A stretch of 64,000 nucleotides of DNA from Megamerina dolium. Its lineage: Eukaryota > Arthropoda > Insecta > Diptera > Megamerinidae. The stretch is from the NCBI GenBank assembly GCA_963854835.1, contig OY978525.1:121614240-121678239 (forward strand), in the 5' to 3' direction. Position 1 is the stretch's first letter, and every line of letters starts with the position of its first letter. A model generated the notes under the pieces. That model saw only the letters and a program-made list of their open reading frames with translations, was not told where the DNA came from and searched no databases. Below are positions 62,041-64,000 of this stretch, piece after piece. The position numbers and the translations under genes are program-made.

Positions 62041-63920
62041 CCACACACAATATACGGTGGATAATAAATAATATTGTAACAATAACACAATAATTTTAGC
62101 ATAAACACAGACGATAATAACAGTAATAATGATAAAAGAATGTGTAAAATAAATAAGAAAAATCGATGTTGTGAACATGAATCAATAAATAATGTATGCT
62201 GATATGATGTGATATGGTAATGGTGACACAATGTTGCCAAGTTGTTATTGTGCTCAGCGTGAAAATAACAAAATTTTAATATTCAGGCGCATATACATAT
62301 GTAAGTGGAAAATATCTACAGAAAGAAAAGAATGATGCACAGGCAAAAACAATTGCACAGCAAGTAATAATAGTAACAAACAAACAAACAAACAAAAATA
62401 TTATATCACTCATTCCTATAAACTTATGGATAATTTAATAAATTATAAATTTGCAAATCTCACACGGCAACTTTAGTTTTCTGAGGCTGAAATACATGTA
62501 TGTAAGGTATAATTAAATATAGTCACACTGTGAACACTGGTGCTTATTCTGCATTAATTTAAAATTTGTACTTCAAGGGGCACGTTTGTATACATATTGA
62601 AAAATAAATATCAAAAGATAATATTTTTACACAAGATACATTGAAGATTATGGCACCATAGTTAGGGGAAAAAAACTAAAAAAGAACAAACAAAGAATAT
62701 CAACAAATTACATATGTACATACATGACGTTGATGTCCTTGTAGCAAAAATAGAAATTACGTAATTTTTTAATATACATATGTACATATGTATTATTAGT
62801 ATGTATAATAAGAACGATGGGTGCAAATCCCGATAGGCTTTCACAATCCCGGAATTTATGAGAAAGACAATTGCATTTCAGTCTATATTTTTTATATCAG
62901 ATGTGAATTCATTCCAACTATAGTCACTTCTGGAACTTCATATACAGTAGAATTATTGATAAAAAAAGAAAATATTTTCTTTTCATTCCGGAATTTAGTG
63001 TCTGTAGTCGTAGACTTGCTGAAATGACATAATTATTTGTTATTAACTTTTCACCCCGCCAGGTTTTTTGGAAATGGTCGCAGTATTTCAATCGTTATCG
63101 TATCCTTTTTTTCAATAAGCATTGTAGCTCTTAGTTATTAAAGTACAAAGAGTACAAATAAATAATATATACTAATCATAAAACAATGGCTTTTTGTGTA
63201 AGTGAATTCCATACGACAAAAAATTGATAATACTTTAATCACTCGCTCATTGAGCTCTCATATTGAAACTACAAGCCGACACAGACCAAATATAATTGCA
63301 GCAATATACACTGGAGCATACGAAACACAGACTAACGTAAGTCTAACAGTATGACATTACAAATGAAAACAAAGGAGATGAGGCTGACAACTCAAATTAA
63401 AGCAGTTAAATATGGGCGGGTGAACGGTAGTTATATACACAAGCGAATTATCTGTCAGTTGGGCTATTGTCTGATTCTGTAAATAATACCAGTACGACAC
63501 GACAGTATGGAGCCAACATTATAGTAAATTGAATTCAAGATGATGAGGGTAGTTTGCAAAATTTACGTATGAGATATTGTAAAATTGATAGTTTTTGCTT
63601 ATTGTGTTCAATTACTATTTTCCATTTTTTTTTATGAAAACGGGGTGGTAATTAATACTAATGGTATTAATGCTAATAATTATTGATTATTACTTACATT
63701 TTCTTTGGACGTCGTAAATAATACTAAACAAAAATTAAAGATACAAATTTGAAATGCATACTCATACTAAAAATCACAAGTTTCAACTCAAATTGCTTTG
63801 CAAAAAAGTAACGTCAATCTCAGAATTTGAACAAGCACATGTATTAAAGGGTGGAACAACGAATGCGTCTTTTCCAAATCTCATTAAATAAATAGCGTTC
63901 ACTACGATTATGTGTGAGTG
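62041..63920. other. Intergenic region, no gene seen
   Basis: AT-rich with CAAA and CATA runs; no gene is recognised. Confidence 0.45.
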
Positions 63921-63924
63921 TATT

Positions 63925-64000
63925 GCACTTTTAGGCGCCGAAAAGCCCTTTGGCCGAGCTTCTCTTCCAATGCTGTTGGGCTGTTCGACGAGATCTACTT
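63925..64000 (-). repeat. SINE copy cut by the window edge
   Basis: GCACTTTTAGGCGCCGAAAAGCC and GGCCGAGCTTCTCTTCCAATGC match the start of the 29090 copy (GCACTTAAAGCTCCGAAGGG and GGTCGAGCTTCTCTTCCATTAC) in the same orientation. The element continues beyond the window. Confidence 0.6.

Overview
The window is nuclear DNA of a higher dipteran, most likely a tephritid fruit fly or a close acalyptrate relative. It is AT-rich, has spliced genes with GT-AG introns, many (TACA)n/(CATA)n stretches and dense decayed transposons, and its protein genes are insect families. Genus cannot be fixed from the sequence. No bacterial genes, rRNA genes or CRISPR arrays are visible.

Layout. (1) 1-11,548, + strand: the last seven exons of an SLC38A11-type amino acid transporter; its introns carry a decayed mariner, a MITE and a SINE scrap. 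(2) 11,549-18,027: intergenic, with an internally deleted mariner-like element and a ~1.25 kb periodic repeat block. (3) 18,028-23,045: two complete prophenoloxidase genes head to head, with matching four-exon structures (685 aa each, about 94% identical) and a 511 bp shared 5' region holding mirrored core promoters and RUNX/GATA-type sites. (4) 23,505-34,356, + strand: two tandem genes of the angiotensin-converting-enzyme (Ance) family, six exons each (621 and 617 aa). Both have lost the zinc-binding HExxH motif and so look like secreted pseudoenzymes. Their 3' two thirds are nearly identical, introns included, while their 5' parts differ, which suggests gene conversion. LINE and SINE relics lie in and between them. 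(5) 34,357-38,476: intergenic with a TA-flanked MITE and a 141 bp tandem duplication. (6) 38,477-43,390, - strand: a complete five-exon SLC16/monocarboxylate-transporter-type gene (897 aa) with a very long central loop. (7) 43,391-50,556: a transposon-rich stretch (mariner relic, LINE reverse transcriptase, internally deleted mariner-like element) around a probable low-complexity coding exon on the - strand at 47,771-48,808. (8) 50,557-64,000: mostly non-coding, with the 3' end of an R1-type LINE with its poly(A) tail, a hAT-type MITE with 8 bp target duplication, a pair of nested MITEs with TAA duplications, a possible non-coding exon at 60,310-60,378, and two SINE copies.

Functionally, the PPO pair supplies melanisation enzyme in immunity and wound healing. 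The Ance-like pair encodes secreted, presumably non-catalytic binding proteins. The two transporters are plasma-membrane solute carriers. There is no operon-like logic; the main stories are local gene duplication and repeated transposon insertion.
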